Assembly (NCBI GenBank): GCA_004555245.1
Contig: SFIS01000013.1
Span: 1 to 44,166, forward strand
DNA: 44,166 nucleotides
Reading direction: 5' to 3'
Source of the DNA: Bacteroidales bacterium
Lineage (GTDB): Bacteria > Bacteroidota > Bacteroidia > Bacteroidales > Bacteroidaceae
Positions 16,832 through 26,681 of this stretch are shown here, in pieces. The stretch's first letter is position 1. Every line of letters starts with the position of its first letter. Both the position numbers and the translations under genes were made by a program. The notes beneath the pieces were generated by a model. The model was given only the letters and a program-made list of their open reading frames with translations, had not been told where the DNA came from and did not search any database.

Positions 16832-17899
16832 TCATTCCTTCAGCCGTCTCGCTTTCGACGCTATAGCCTGTGCGAGCGCGAGGAAAGCCTGTCCTGTCGG
16901 CGATGCCACGTCGGTCACTGCGGGGCGGCCTTCGTCACCTGTCTCGCATATACTCTGCACAATCGGAATCTGTGCCAGTAGTGGCAGGCCGAGGCTCTCG
17001 GCAAGTTTCTTGCATCCGTCTTTGCCGAAGATGTAGTACTTGTTTTCTGGCAGTTCCGCCGGAGTGAAGTATGCCATGTTCTCCACAAGTCCGATAATCG
17101 GCACCTTCACCTTCTCGTTCTGGTACATGTCTATGCCTTTTCGCGCGTCGGCGAGAGCCACAGCCTGCGGTGTGGAGACTATCACGGCTCCCGTGATTTT
17201 CAGCAGTTGCAGCAGCGAGAGGTGTATGTCGCTTGTTCCGGGAGGCGTGTCGAGGATGAGGAAGTCCAGTTCGCCCCAGTTGGCGTCGGCAATAAGCTGT
17301 TTCAGTGCCGAGCATGCCATTCCTCCTCTCCACAGCATGGCTGTCTGCGGGGACACGAAGAATCCTATTGACAGCAGTTTCACGCCGTATCGTTCAATGG
17401 GTTCAATCAGCTGTCTGCCGTTTTCCGTCTCCGATGCGTATGGTCTTGCGTCTTCGCATCCGAACATCTTCGGCATCGAAGGTCCGAAGATGTCGGTGTC
17501 GAGCAGTCCTACGGAGTAGCCGAGGCGTGCGAGTGCGACAGCCGTGTTTGCCGAGACGGTTGATTTCCCCACGCCGCCCTTTCCCGAGCTGATGGCTATG
17601 ATATGCTTCACTCCGGGCAGCAGCGGTTCGTCTTTCGGTCGCGGTGCGGTTTTGTATTCTGTCTTTATTGTCACCTCCACATCCTTGCTGACATGGTAGT
17701 GTATGGCAGCCTCTGCTGCTTTCACGGTAGATTTGAGGAAGGGGTCGGTCTCTTTCGGGAAGAGGAGAGAGAACGACACCTTCATTCCGTCGATGCGTAT
17801 GTCATCGACAAGCATCTCGCTCTCCACGAGGTTTTTCTTCGTTCCCGCATAAGTCACGGTGGCGAGAGCGTCGATGATGAGTTTTGGATATAGCGTCAT
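16832..17899 (-). CDS. mrp: Mrp/NBP35-family iron-sulfur carrier P-loop ATPase
   Basis: Cytoplasmic ATPase that carries Fe-S clusters to target proteins; 355 residues. The N-terminal domain (to about 85) is the DUF59/MIP18-like part (YPKLIIDALATVTYAGTKKNLVES). The P-loop with the deviant Walker A is at 105-114 (SSGKGGVGKST), followed by switch motifs (LDTDIFGPSMPKMFG, LDTPPGTSDIHLSL). The C-terminal region where many Mrp proteins carry CxxC (before YIFGxxG) reads FTPAELPENKYYIFGKDG and lacks those cysteines. The stop lies 23 bp from the shared terminator. It is downstream of purT on the same strand with a 15-bp gap, so the two may be co-transcribed. Confidence 0.92.
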   Translation of the reverse strand: MTLYPKLIIDALATVTYAGTKKNLVESEMLVDDIRIDGMKVSFSLLFPKETDPFLKSTVKAAEAAIHYHVSKDVEVTIKTEYKTAPRPKDEPLLPGVKHIIAISSGKGGVGKSTVSANTAVALARLGYSVGLLDTDIFGPSMPKMFGCEDARPYASETENGRQLIEPIERYGVKLLSIGFFVSPQTAMLWRGGMACSALKQLIADANWGELDFLILDTPPGTSDIHLSLLQLLKITGAVIVSTPQAVALADARKGIDMYQNEKVKVPIIGLVENMAYFTPAELPENKYYIFGKDGCKKLAESLGLPLLAQIPIVQSICETGDEGRPAVTDVASPTGQAFLALAQAIASKARRLKE

Positions 17900-17914
17900 G
17901 TTCGTCTTTTGTTC

Positions 17915-19069
17915 TTACAATACAGTTTCTGCCAGTCTCTTCGCCTTGTCACGCAGCTTGTCGGTGCCTTCTTCCACGGGTCCGTATGCCAGCACCACTG
18001 CCATGCGTCGTCCCTTGTGGGCGTCTGGTTTTCCGAAGATTCTGATGCGTGTGTTCTCTTCAGAGAGCACTTCGTCGATGTTGTATTCCGGCGGGCAGTC
18101 GTAGTCTTTGTCTGCAAGCACTACAGCCGATGCTCCGGCATGTTCGAGTTTGATGTCGTGTATTGGCAGTCCGAGGACGGCGCGCAGGTGCAGCTCAAAC
18201 TCCGAGAGGTTTGTCGAGTGAGACAGTGTCACCATGCCGGTGTCGTGCGGACGTGGCGACAGTTCGGAGAACACCACTCCCGTGTCGGTGAGGAAGAACT
18301 CCACGCCCCATATTCCGGCTCCGGTGAGCGATGCCGTCACTTTCTTTGCCATCTCCTGTGCGTCTTTCAGGTCTTTCTCCGAAATCTGGTATGGCTGCCA
18401 GGATTCGCGGTAGTCGCCGCTCTTCTGCACATGTCCGATAGGCGGGCAGAAGAGTGTAGGTCCGTTTTTCTGTGTCACGGTGAGCAGTGTGAACTCTGAT
18501 GTGAAGTGTATGAACTCTTCTATTATCACCTCTTTCACATCGCCTCGCGCCCCTTCCATTGCGGCGTCGAAAGCGGGTCGCAGCTCTTCTGCCGTCTTCA
18601 CGGTGCTCTGTCCGTGTCCTGACGACGACATGAGCGGCTTTATGACACACGGGAAACCGATGCTCCTGCTTGCTTCCAGAAGTTCGTCGTATGTCTTCGC
18701 GTAGAAATACTTGGCTGTCCTCAGCCCGAGTTCCTTGGCGGCGAGGTCTCTTATCGCCTGTCTGTTCATCGTGTAGTTGACCGCTCTTGCCGACGGCACG
18801 ACCTGTATTCCCTGCTTCTCGAAGTCGAAGAGGCGTTCTGTGCGTATCGCCTCTATCTCCGGCACGATGATGTCGGGGTGGTGTTTCTCCACAACCTGTG
18901 CCAGCTTGTCTCCGTCGAGCATCGGGAAGACTTCCCTTTCGTCGGCCACCTGCATGGCTGGCGCGTTGTCATACTTGTCACATGCCACGACATAAATGCC
19001 TTTGCGTTTCGCAGCTATAACAAACTCCTTACCCAGTTCTCCTGAGCCTAACAATAGTATTTTCTTCAT
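17915..19069 (-). CDS. purT: Formate-dependent phosphoribosylglycinamide formyltransferase
   Basis: ATP-grasp enzyme that formylates GAR with formate and ATP in purine synthesis, replacing the folate-dependent PurN step. The 384 residues show the PurT N-terminus (KILLLGSGELGKEFVIAAKR), the IIVPEIEAIRTERL motif that separates PurT from PurK, and the ATP-grasp core (CVIKPLMSSSGHGQS, EEFIHFTSEFTLL, GIWGVEFFLTDTGVVFSELSPRPHDTGMVTL). The length is near the usual 390. It has its own promoter 45-76 bp upstream and is followed closely by mrp. Confidence 0.95.
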   Translation of the reverse strand: MKKILLLGSGELGKEFVIAAKRKGIYVVACDKYDNAPAMQVADEREVFPMLDGDKLAQVVEKHHPDIIVPEIEAIRTERLFDFEKQGIQVVPSARAVNYTMNRQAIRDLAAKELGLRTAKYFYAKTYDELLEASRSIGFPCVIKPLMSSSGHGQSTVKTAEELRPAFDAAMEGARGDVKEVIIEEFIHFTSEFTLLTVTQKNGPTLFCPPIGHVQKSGDYRESWQPYQISEKDLKDAQEMAKKVTASLTGAGIWGVEFFLTDTGVVFSELSPRPHDTGMVTLSHSTNLSEFELHLRAVLGLPIHDIKLEHAGASAVVLADKDYDCPPEYNIDEVLSEENTRIRIFGKPDAHKGRRMAVVLAYGPVEEGTDKLRDKAKRLAETVL

Positions 19070-19113
19070 GATAAAAATGTTGAAATGCTACTTGCTTCTT
19101 GCCATTTCGTTTA

Positions 19114-19145
19114 CAAAGTTACTCATTCTGCCTTGTGCAGCCAAA
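19114..19145 (-). promoter_or_regulatory. Promoter of purT-mrp
   Basis: On the minus strand TTTG (19142-19145) and TAACTTTG (19114-19121) are spaced 20 bp. The purT start codon is about 45 bp downstream. Confidence 0.75.
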
Positions 19146-19231
19146 TCTTTTTACTAAAAGTTTATTAATTTCCGTTTTCCCCTGAGTTCTCCGCCGCCCA
19201 TTCCCTTTCCTCCACTCTGTCGTGCCTACGC

Positions 19232-19262
19232 AAAACGTCCGGCCTTTTCGGACTGGACGTCA
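19232..19262 (-). terminator. Terminator of the MerR-family gene
   Basis: ACGTCC and GGACGT flank an inner CCG/CGG stem around GCCTTTT. On the minus strand the hairpin runs into TTTTGCG, 16 bp after the MerR-family stop. The plus strand also has a T run after the stem. Confidence 0.65.
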
Positions 19263-19277
19263 TGTTTTTCCTTGGTT

Positions 19278-20114
19278 TCACGCCTTCCTCTTCTTCACCG
19301 GCACCTGTATGATTGACAGCCATTTCTCAGGGTCTTCCTGGTTCCATATTCCGTCAACATACACGGTGCGTATGTTTCCGCAGACCTCATAGTCGTGCTC
19401 GTCGAGATATTTGAACAGTTCGGTGAACGATTCGTAGAATTTCTCGTACCTGCCGTAGTGTTTCATGCACAGCGCCATGGGCACCTCGTCGAGATGCCTG
19501 AACTTTATGATGTCCGAATCCTTCCCCGCCTCTTCCACCTGCTCGCAGTATTCGATGTCGATGTCTGTCGGCGTATATTCCGTGTTGTGTTCTGTAGTGA
19601 AGCAGTAGCCCGGTGTAGGGCAGACGCATCCCAGTCGTTGCATCTCAGGTCCGATGACGTTCACGCACAACGTTCCGAGGTCGGCATATCTTTTTATCAC
19701 TCTTCTGTGCGACGCCACCGTGATGGCGGGCAGCGATGTCATTGAAAATTTTTCCATTGTCTTCAGTTGTTTTTGGGATTCCATCCAGGCTGTCAGCTGT
19801 TCGCGGCGTTTCAGCAGGCGTCTTATCTGCCTGTTGCATTCGCGCAGCTTCGTGGCGAGCATCCCCACGCTCGGCGTGTGTGTCTCGTCGCTGTAGAGCA
19901 GGCGTATCTCTTCGAGCGAGAAGCCCAGCTCTTTCAGGTCGCGTATGGCATTCAGGCGTGTCATCTGCGACACCGTGTAGTAGCGGTAGCCCGTAGTGTC
20001 GTCCACCTCTGACGGCAGCAGCAGTCCCAGACGCTCATAGTGGCGCAGCGTCTTCACCGTGACTTGCATCAGTCTGGAGAACTCCCCGATTTTCAGTCTT
20101 GTCTTGTTGTTCAT
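19278..20114 (-). CDS. MerR-family regulator with GyrI-like effector domain
   Basis: Transcription regulator of 278 residues. The N-terminal winged helix is classical (KIGEFSRLMQVTVKTLRHYERLGLLLPSE, about 8-36, then TGYRYYTVSQMTRLNAIRDLKELGFSLEEI). A linker helix to about residue 120 leads into a GyrI-like/effector-binding domain (about 125-275, with YVDGIWNQEDPEKWLSIIQVPV at its end). This two-domain layout is that of BmrR/BltR-type regulators, which bind small hydrophobic drugs and induce efflux genes. The divergent neighbour encodes a ZIP metal transporter, but nothing shows that it is the target. The promoter has the long-spacer geometry typical of MerR control. Confidence 0.9.
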   Translation of the reverse strand: MNNKTRLKIGEFSRLMQVTVKTLRHYERLGLLLPSEVDDTTGYRYYTVSQMTRLNAIRDLKELGFSLEEIRLLYSDETHTPSVGMLATKLRECNRQIRRLLKRREQLTAWMESQKQLKTMEKFSMTSLPAITVASHRRVIKRYADLGTLCVNVIGPEMQRLGCVCPTPGYCFTTEHNTEYTPTDIDIEYCEQVEEAGKDSDIIKFRHLDEVPMALCMKHYGRYEKFYESFTELFKYLDEHDYEVCGNIRTVYVDGIWNQEDPEKWLSIIQVPVKKRKA

Positions 20115-20170
20115 TGTCTTTATCGCGCGATGTGTTGTTACAGAGATACATGTATTCTCCTTTTCAGTTG

Positions 20171-20203
20171 CAAAGTTAATGCATGCCCTAAGGTACGAGT
20201 CAA
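20171..20203 (-). promoter_or_regulatory. MerR-type promoter/operator with 19-bp spacer
   Basis: The minus strand reads TTGACT (20198-20203), a 19-bp spacer, then TAACTT(TG) (20171-20178). The spacer contains an imperfect dyad around CCTTAGG. A 19-bp spacer with a central dyad is the form that MerR proteins unwind, so autoregulation is likely. Confidence 0.55.
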
Positions 20204-20263
20204 GGTTTCAGCCCCTGTTTAACACAATTTTAACACTTACACCTTTATTATATGTCAAAATGT

Positions 20264-20294
20264 TTTGCCGTTTCGTGTTTTTCTGCTAACTTTG
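20264..20294 (+). promoter_or_regulatory. Promoter of the ZIP transporter gene
   Basis: TTTG at 20264-20267 and TAACTTTG at 20287-20294, 19 bp apart, followed by the start codon 62 bp later. Confidence 0.75.
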
Positions 20295-20356
20295 CGCTTG
20301 TCATCGCCGTCCCCGTTTCGTCCGGTGCGGTATGAAAGAAAAAAAACTACAGGTCT

Positions 20357-21100
20357 ATGGAAGAAATTCTCTACAGCGCTGCCGGTCTCTGCGGCTCCAC
20401 TGTTATCGGCGGCATCCTCGGCTTCTTTGTCAGGGATCTGCCCCACAAATGGAACGATGCCGTCCTCGGCTACTGTGCCGGCGTTATGCTGGCAGCGGCG
20501 TCGGTGGGTCTCATCGTCCCCGCCTTCGATATGGTAGAGGGCTGGCAGTGGCTCCTCGTTGCCGCCGGTGTGATGGCAGGGGCGTTTGTCCTCAACCTCC
20601 TCGACCTTGTCACGCCCCATCTTCATGTCATCACAGGCCTCGACCCAGAGGCGCATCATCACAACAGCAGTCTCAACAACATCCTCCTTTTCGTCCTCGC
20701 CATCGCCCTCCACAAGCTGCCCGAAGGCATGGCGGCAGGTGTCAGTCTCGGCGGCGAGGGACCAACGTCGTGGACCGTCACCATCGGCCTCTCGCTCCAG
20801 AATGTCCCCGAGGGCATGGTGGTCATCGCCCCTCTCCTCCTTGCCGGCGTCTCCCGCCTGCGCACTATGCTGATAGCTGCGGGAATAGGTCTGCTCGAGA
20901 TTGTCGGTGTAGTCTTCGGCTATGCCCTCGGCTCCGTCTCCGCCGCCATGCTGCCCGTGATGCTCGGCTTCGCCGGAGGCGCGATGCTGTATGTCACGTC
21001 CGACGAGATGATTCCCGAAACCCACGCCCACGGCTATCAGAAAGAGGCCACCTACGCCCTTCTCCTCGGCTTCATCAGCATCCTGCTCATAGGCGGCTGA
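20357..21100 (+). CDS. ZIP-family divalent metal transporter
   Basis: Inner-membrane importer of zinc and related divalent metals, 247 residues with about eight helices. The first helix (STVIGGILGFFV) is followed by helices around GYCAGVMLAAASVGLIVPAFD. The metal-binding helices carry the HKLPEGMAAGVS and NVPEGMVV signatures, with His, Glu and Asn/Pro residues as metal ligands. A short cytoplasmic loop has His-rich HLH and DPEAHHHNSS, common in this family. The start at ATG 20357 fits the first helix. It is transcribed away from the MerR-family gene. Confidence 0.93.
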   Translation: MEEILYSAAGLCGSTVIGGILGFFVRDLPHKWNDAVLGYCAGVMLAAASVGLIVPAFDMVEGWQWLLVAAGVMAGAFVLNLLDLVTPHLHVITGLDPEAHHHNSSLNNILLFVLAIALHKLPEGMAAGVSLGGEGPTSWTVTIGLSLQNVPEGMVVIAPLLLAGVSRLRTMLIAAGIGLLEIVGVVFGYALGSVSAAMLPVMLGFAGGAMLYVTSDEMIPETHAHGYQKEATYALLLGFISILLIGG

Positions 21101-21245
21101 CCCCTTGCCCTCCACGCCACTCACACCGCCATACCTCTTGCCCCCGCTTGTCGTCTAAAAAACAGGTTGACAACAAAGACAAGCTGACGAGAAGTTTTCT
21201 TGAGCTTGCGAAAAAAACACGTTTGACAAGTAAAACACAACAATT

Positions 21246-22220
21246 ATGAAACGATTAAAAATCCTTTTCTTAGTGCTCAGCGTCGCTGTCATGGCACATG
21301 CCGACCGCCGCACGTTCGATTTCGTCGTTGCCGCCGACGGCAGCGGCACCTACCGCACCGTGCAGGCAGCCATCGATGCCGTGCCCGCCTACCGTAAGGT
21401 GGAGACGCGCATCTACGTCTCCAATGGCGTCTATAAAGAGAAAGTCGTCATCCCCGAGTGTAAGCGCAACATCACGCTCATTGGCGAGAGCCGCGACAAC
21501 ACCACCATACAGTACGACGACTACGCACAGAAACACAACTATTTCGGCGAGGAGATGGGCACCTCCGGTTCAGCCGCCTTCTATGTCTATTCAGACGATT
21601 TCCGTGCCGAGAACATCACCTTCGCCAACACCGCCGGTCCCGTAGGACAGGCCGTGGCGATGTTTGTCAGCGGCAACCGCGCCGTCTTCCTCAACTGCAG
21701 GTTCAAAGGCTTTCAGGACACTCTCTACACCTACGGCAAACAGTCGAAACAATACTACAAGAACTGCTACATCGAAGGCACCGTCGATTTCATCTTCGGC
21801 TCATCGACGGCATATTTCGACAACTGCCAGCTCCATTGTCTCCGCAATGGTTATCTCACCGCCGCTTCTACACCCGAGACATCGAAATACGGCTACGTCT
21901 TCAAATACTGCCTCGTCACGGCAGAGAAAGAGGTTACTGACGGTGTCTTCCTCGGCAGGCCGTGGCGACCCTTCGCAAAGACTGTCTTCATCGGTTGCAC
22001 AATGGGAAAATTCGTCAACCCCGGCGGCTGGAACAACTGGGGGGCTCCCGAGAAAGAGCTGACGACATTCTACGGCGAGGCGGACAGCTACGACTTCGAC
22101 GGCAACCCCATCGACCTCTCCAAGCGTGTGCCGTGGGCGCATACCGTCAATGCTGACGACTACGACATCTCCAAAGTGCTTGCCGACGACAACAAACCCG
22201 ACTGGTTTGTCGGAATATAG
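21246..22220 (+). CDS. Secreted pectinesterase (CE8)
   Basis: Removes methyl esters from homogalacturonan, opening pectin to lyases. The 324 residues start with a signal peptide (LKILFLVLSVAVMAHA). The single right-handed beta-helix domain carries the family motifs: DGSGTYRTVQAAIDAVP near 31-47, GxYxEKV, GQAVAM (Gln135), FQDTLYTYG (catalytic Asp158), GTVDFIFG (catalytic Asp181) and LGRPW (Arg238). No other carbohydrate-active domain is fused, and no SusC/D pair or other pectin gene is near, so it is outside a polysaccharide-utilisation locus. A strong terminator follows. Confidence 0.95.
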   Translation: MKRLKILFLVLSVAVMAHADRRTFDFVVAADGSGTYRTVQAAIDAVPAYRKVETRIYVSNGVYKEKVVIPECKRNITLIGESRDNTTIQYDDYAQKHNYFGEEMGTSGSAAFYVYSDDFRAENITFANTAGPVGQAVAMFVSGNRAVFLNCRFKGFQDTLYTYGKQSKQYYKNCYIEGTVDFIFGSSTAYFDNCQLHCLRNGYLTAASTPETSKYGYVFKYCLVTAEKEVTDGVFLGRPWRPFAKTVFIGCTMGKFVNPGGWNNWGAPEKELTTFYGEADSYDFDGNPIDLSKRVPWAHTVNADDYDISKVLADDNKPDWFVGI

Positions 22221-22242
22221 CGCACAACCGCCACACTCTTGG

Positions 22243-22290
22243 CGAGGCTGTGTCAGTTACTCTCCTGACACAGCCTCGTTTCGTTTTCGT
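22243..22290 (+). terminator. Terminator of the pectinesterase gene
   Basis: A perfect 14-bp stem (CGAGGCTGTGTCAG with CTGACACAGCCTCG) around an 8-nt loop, then tttcgtttt, 22 bp after the stop codon. Confidence 0.85.
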
Positions 22291-22339
22291 GACGGCGATG
22301 TTTGTGCCGTAGGCAGCCCCACGTCATCATTACCCATAC

Positions 22340-22387
22340 GCCACGGAAAAGAAAACAGGCTCCGGAGAGTATCGTCCCGGAAGCCTG
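22340..22387 (-). terminator. Candidate terminator downstream of recQ
   Basis: On the minus strand CAGGCTTCCGG pairs with CCGG-AGCCTG around an 11-nt loop with one bulge, followed by TTTTCTTTTCC. It lies about 225 bp past the recQ stop, beyond repeat copy A. Confidence 0.6.
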
Positions 22388-22456
22388 CATCCGCCGGGGT
22401 GGCAATCTCCCCCGCGTCAAGAGAATGACACAACAGCTCTGTATTTATACGACTAT

Positions 22457-22549
22457 GTTTTTTTTACGACAACAGAGACAACGGTGACAACATAGTGAAC
22501 GGTCGCAACGCGAGTATGTCACGAGGCGACATACAACGGAGACGCTTAC
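22457..22549. repeat. Dispersed hairpin repeat, copy A (left arm plus core)
   Basis: Contains ACGACAACAGAGACAACGG then TGACAAC and a core with GAACGGTCGCAACGCGAG, nearly identical to the copy at 26491. The core has a perfect 7-bp palindrome, GTATGTC and GACATAC (22514-22534), around acgaggc. No clear right arm lies next to it; a matching inverted arm occurs on the other side of recQ at 24598. This and the two hairpins fill the 390-bp gap between the pectinesterase and recQ. Confidence 0.7.
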
Positions 22550-22610
22550 TATATAACCATACTATATTGTCAGCATATCGGGGATGTCCTGTCTAAATGT
22601 AGCCAGTCCG

Positions 22611-24572
<1,962 letters not shown>

Positions 24573-24597
24573 TGTTGTTTCTTTTTAGACGGCAATG

Positions 24598-24628
24598 TTT
24601 TTGTTGTCTCTGTTGTCTTCAAAAAAAG
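24598..24628. repeat. Dispersed hairpin repeat, arm D between recQ and recJ
   Basis: The minus strand reads TTTTTTTGAAGACAACAGAG followed by ACAAC, sharing the 15-mer GACAACAGAGACAAC with copies A and B. It lies in the 115-bp gap between recJ and recQ, inverted relative to copy A. Confidence 0.6.
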
Positions 24629-24687
24629 AATCAAGCTGTCATGGGCTTCACCGGGTATTCCTGTCGCCCCTGTCCTCTCTTGTGACA

Positions 24688-26421
24688 TCATGCCCTTTCG
24701 CCTGCTACGTCTGTGCGGATATCCTCTATCTGCAGCTGTATGGCGCCGTGCCTGTAGGTGTTTTCTTCTATGGTGTATGCTATGTCGAAGGATCGTCTCG
24801 ACTTTATGTACCTCGCTGCCGCCGACTGTCCGAAGGCGATGCCGTTCATGATGTTGTTGGATTTTGAATCGACGAGTTCGAGCTTTATGTGCTCCTGCTG
24901 TCTGCCGACAACTTTTGACGTGCCGAAGTCATATACCTCTTCCGTTGCGAAAAGCGGTTTCGTGTTTCCGGGGCCGAAGGGTGCGAACTTTCTCAGGTCG
25001 GAGTGCAGCTTCTTTGTTATCTCGCGGAACTCGAGCATGGCGTCGATGTGCAGTATCGGCTCTGTCTGCTCTGGCATGATATGCTTATCGACATACTCCT
25101 GGAAACGGCTCTGGAAGAGTTTCACGTTCTCCCATTTCAGGGTCAGTCCGCAGGCGTAGGTGTGTCCTCCGAAGTTGAGCAGGAGGTCGCGGCACGACTT
25201 TATGGCGGCGTAGATGTCGAAGCCGGCGACGGAGCGTGCCGAGCCGGTGGCGAGGTCGCCGTCGCGTGTGATGACTACGGTGGGGCGGAAATATATCTCC
25301 GTTAGGCGTGAGGCGACGATGCCGATGACGCCTTTCTTCCATCCCTCGTCGTATAGGACGATGCTCGACTGGTGTTTCTGGTTCTCGAGGCGTTCTACAA
25401 TCTGGTTCGCCTCGTCGGTCATCTGTTTGTCGATGTCCTTGCGCTGCTCGTTGTATTCGTTTATCTGCTCGGACACCTTGAGGGCGTGGGCATAGTCTTT
25501 CTCTACGAGCAGATCGACGCTCTCCTTTCCGTTCTCCATGCGTCCGCTGGCATTGATGCGCGGTCCTATCTTGAATGTGATGTCGCTCATGGTGACCTGT
25601 CGTCCTGTCATGCCGCAGACTTCGATTATTGCCTTCAGTCCTGTCGAGGGCTCCTGGTTGAGCTGCCGCAGTCCGTGATATGCGAGGATGCGGTTCTCGC
25701 TCTCTATGGGGACGAGGTCTGCCGCCACGCTGACGGCGCAGAGGTCGAGCATGGGTTGCAGCTGTGCGAAGGGTATGCCGTTGCTGCGTGCGAAACCCTG
25801 CATGAACTTGAATCCTACGCCGCATCCGCACAGGTGCTTGAAGGGGTAGGTGTCGTCTTTGCGCTTGGGGTTGAGGATAGCCACGGCACACGGCAATGTC
25901 TCGTCGGGGACGTGGTGGTCGCAGACGATGAAGTCGATGCCCAGTGATTTGGCGTAGGCTATCTCGTCTGTCGCCTTTATGCCGCAGTCGAGAATGATGA
26001 TGAGCGACACGCCGTTGGCTTTGGCGTAGTCTATGCCTTTCTTCGACACGCCGTATCCCTCGTCGTAGCGGTCGGGGATGTAATAGTCGATGTTTGAGTA
26101 GAACTGTTGCAGGAATTTATAGACGAGTGCGACGGCGGTGCATCCGTCAACGTCGTAGTCCCCATAGACGAGGATGCGCTCTTTTCTTCCGATGGCGTCG
26201 TTCAGCCTATCGACGGCGAGGTCCATGTCCTTCATGAGGAAGGGGTTGATGAGGTCTGTCAGCTGTGGACGGAAGAAGCGTTTTGCTGCCGATTCAGTGG
26301 TAATGCCACGCCTCAGTAGTAGTCGGGCGAGCACGGGTGCGACATTCAGCTTCTTTGCGAGTGTCTGTGCTGCGCTTTCCTCAGCCTCTGAGGTCGGAGT
26401 ATATTTCCATTTGAAGTGCAT
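24688..26421 (-). CDS. recJ: Single-stranded-DNA-specific exonuclease
   Basis: 5'-3' exonuclease of single-stranded DNA in recombination and mismatch repair; 577 residues. The DHH phosphoesterase core has ILVYGDYDVDGCTA (about 85-98, metal-binding Asp residues), LDCGI, and VCDHHVPDE (DHH near 167-169). The DHHA1 part holds INASGRMENG and SARSVAGFDIYAAI, GGHTYACGLTL. An OB-like C-terminal domain ends it (VVGRQQEHIKLELVDS). I start at 26421 (MHFKWKYTPTS), the usual N-terminus. The 44 codons upstream are open but lie inside a repeat and encode no family sequence. It is 115 bp upstream of recQ, on the same strand. Confidence 0.95.
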   Translation of the reverse strand: MHFKWKYTPTSEAEESAAQTLAKKLNVAPVLARLLLRRGITTESAAKRFFRPQLTDLINPFLMKDMDLAVDRLNDAIGRKERILVYGDYDVDGCTAVALVYKFLQQFYSNIDYYIPDRYDEGYGVSKKGIDYAKANGVSLIIILDCGIKATDEIAYAKSLGIDFIVCDHHVPDETLPCAVAILNPKRKDDTYPFKHLCGCGVGFKFMQGFARSNGIPFAQLQPMLDLCAVSVAADLVPIESENRILAYHGLRQLNQEPSTGLKAIIEVCGMTGRQVTMSDITFKIGPRINASGRMENGKESVDLLVEKDYAHALKVSEQINEYNEQRKDIDKQMTDEANQIVERLENQKHQSSIVLYDEGWKKGVIGIVASRLTEIYFRPTVVITRDGDLATGSARSVAGFDIYAAIKSCRDLLLNFGGHTYACGLTLKWENVKLFQSRFQEYVDKHIMPEQTEPILHIDAMLEFREITKKLHSDLRKFAPFGPGNTKPLFATEEVYDFGTSKVVGRQQEHIKLELVDSKSNNIMNGIAFGQSAAARYIKSRRSFDIAYTIEENTYRHGAIQLQIEDIRTDVAGERA

Positions 26422-26490
26422 AGGAGAGTGTGTTATGAAATAGTTGGCGAGATTATTTTCTGACGACTGTGTTTTTTCAGACGACAAGTT

Positions 26491-26672
26491 TTTCAGACGA
26501 CAACAGAGACAACGGTGACAACAGAAGGAACGGTCGCAACGCGAGGATGTCACGAGGTGACATGCAACGAATACAACGGAGAATGCTTCTGCTGTAGTAG
26601 TTTTTTGCGTTCTCTGTTGTTGTCTGAAAACATATTCCTTGTTGTCACTGTTGTCTTTGCTGTCATCTGAAA
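26491..26672. repeat. Dispersed hairpin repeat, copy B (complete)
   Basis: The left arm (26491-26523) and right arm (26640-26672) are 33-nt inverted repeats with four mismatches. The arms read TTTCAGACGACAACAGAGAC then AACGGTGACAACA. The loop holds the core shared with copy A (GAACGGTCGCAACGCGAGGA) and a palindrome ATGTCAC-gag-GTGACAT. A second inverted arm fragment lies at about 26608-26630. It fills the gap between the C1B peptidase and recJ. Confidence 0.8.
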
Positions 26673-26681
26673 TGAAAAGAA

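Noticed and set aside
16080..17036. 318-codon plus-strand open frame across the second permease, the terminator and mrp
   Set aside because: Reads an alternate frame of the permease, crosses a strong terminator and then runs antisense to mrp.
20255..21124. 289-codon open frame on the minus strand opposite the ZIP gene
   Set aside because: Long only because of base composition; the ZIP protein on the plus strand has clear motifs, and this one is low-complexity Glu, Asp, Gly and His.
26422..26553. 44-codon N-terminal extension of RecJ
   Set aside because: It lies within hairpin repeat copy B, is Cys/Arg/Ser-rich and unlike RecJ; the ATG at 26421 gives the usual N-terminus.
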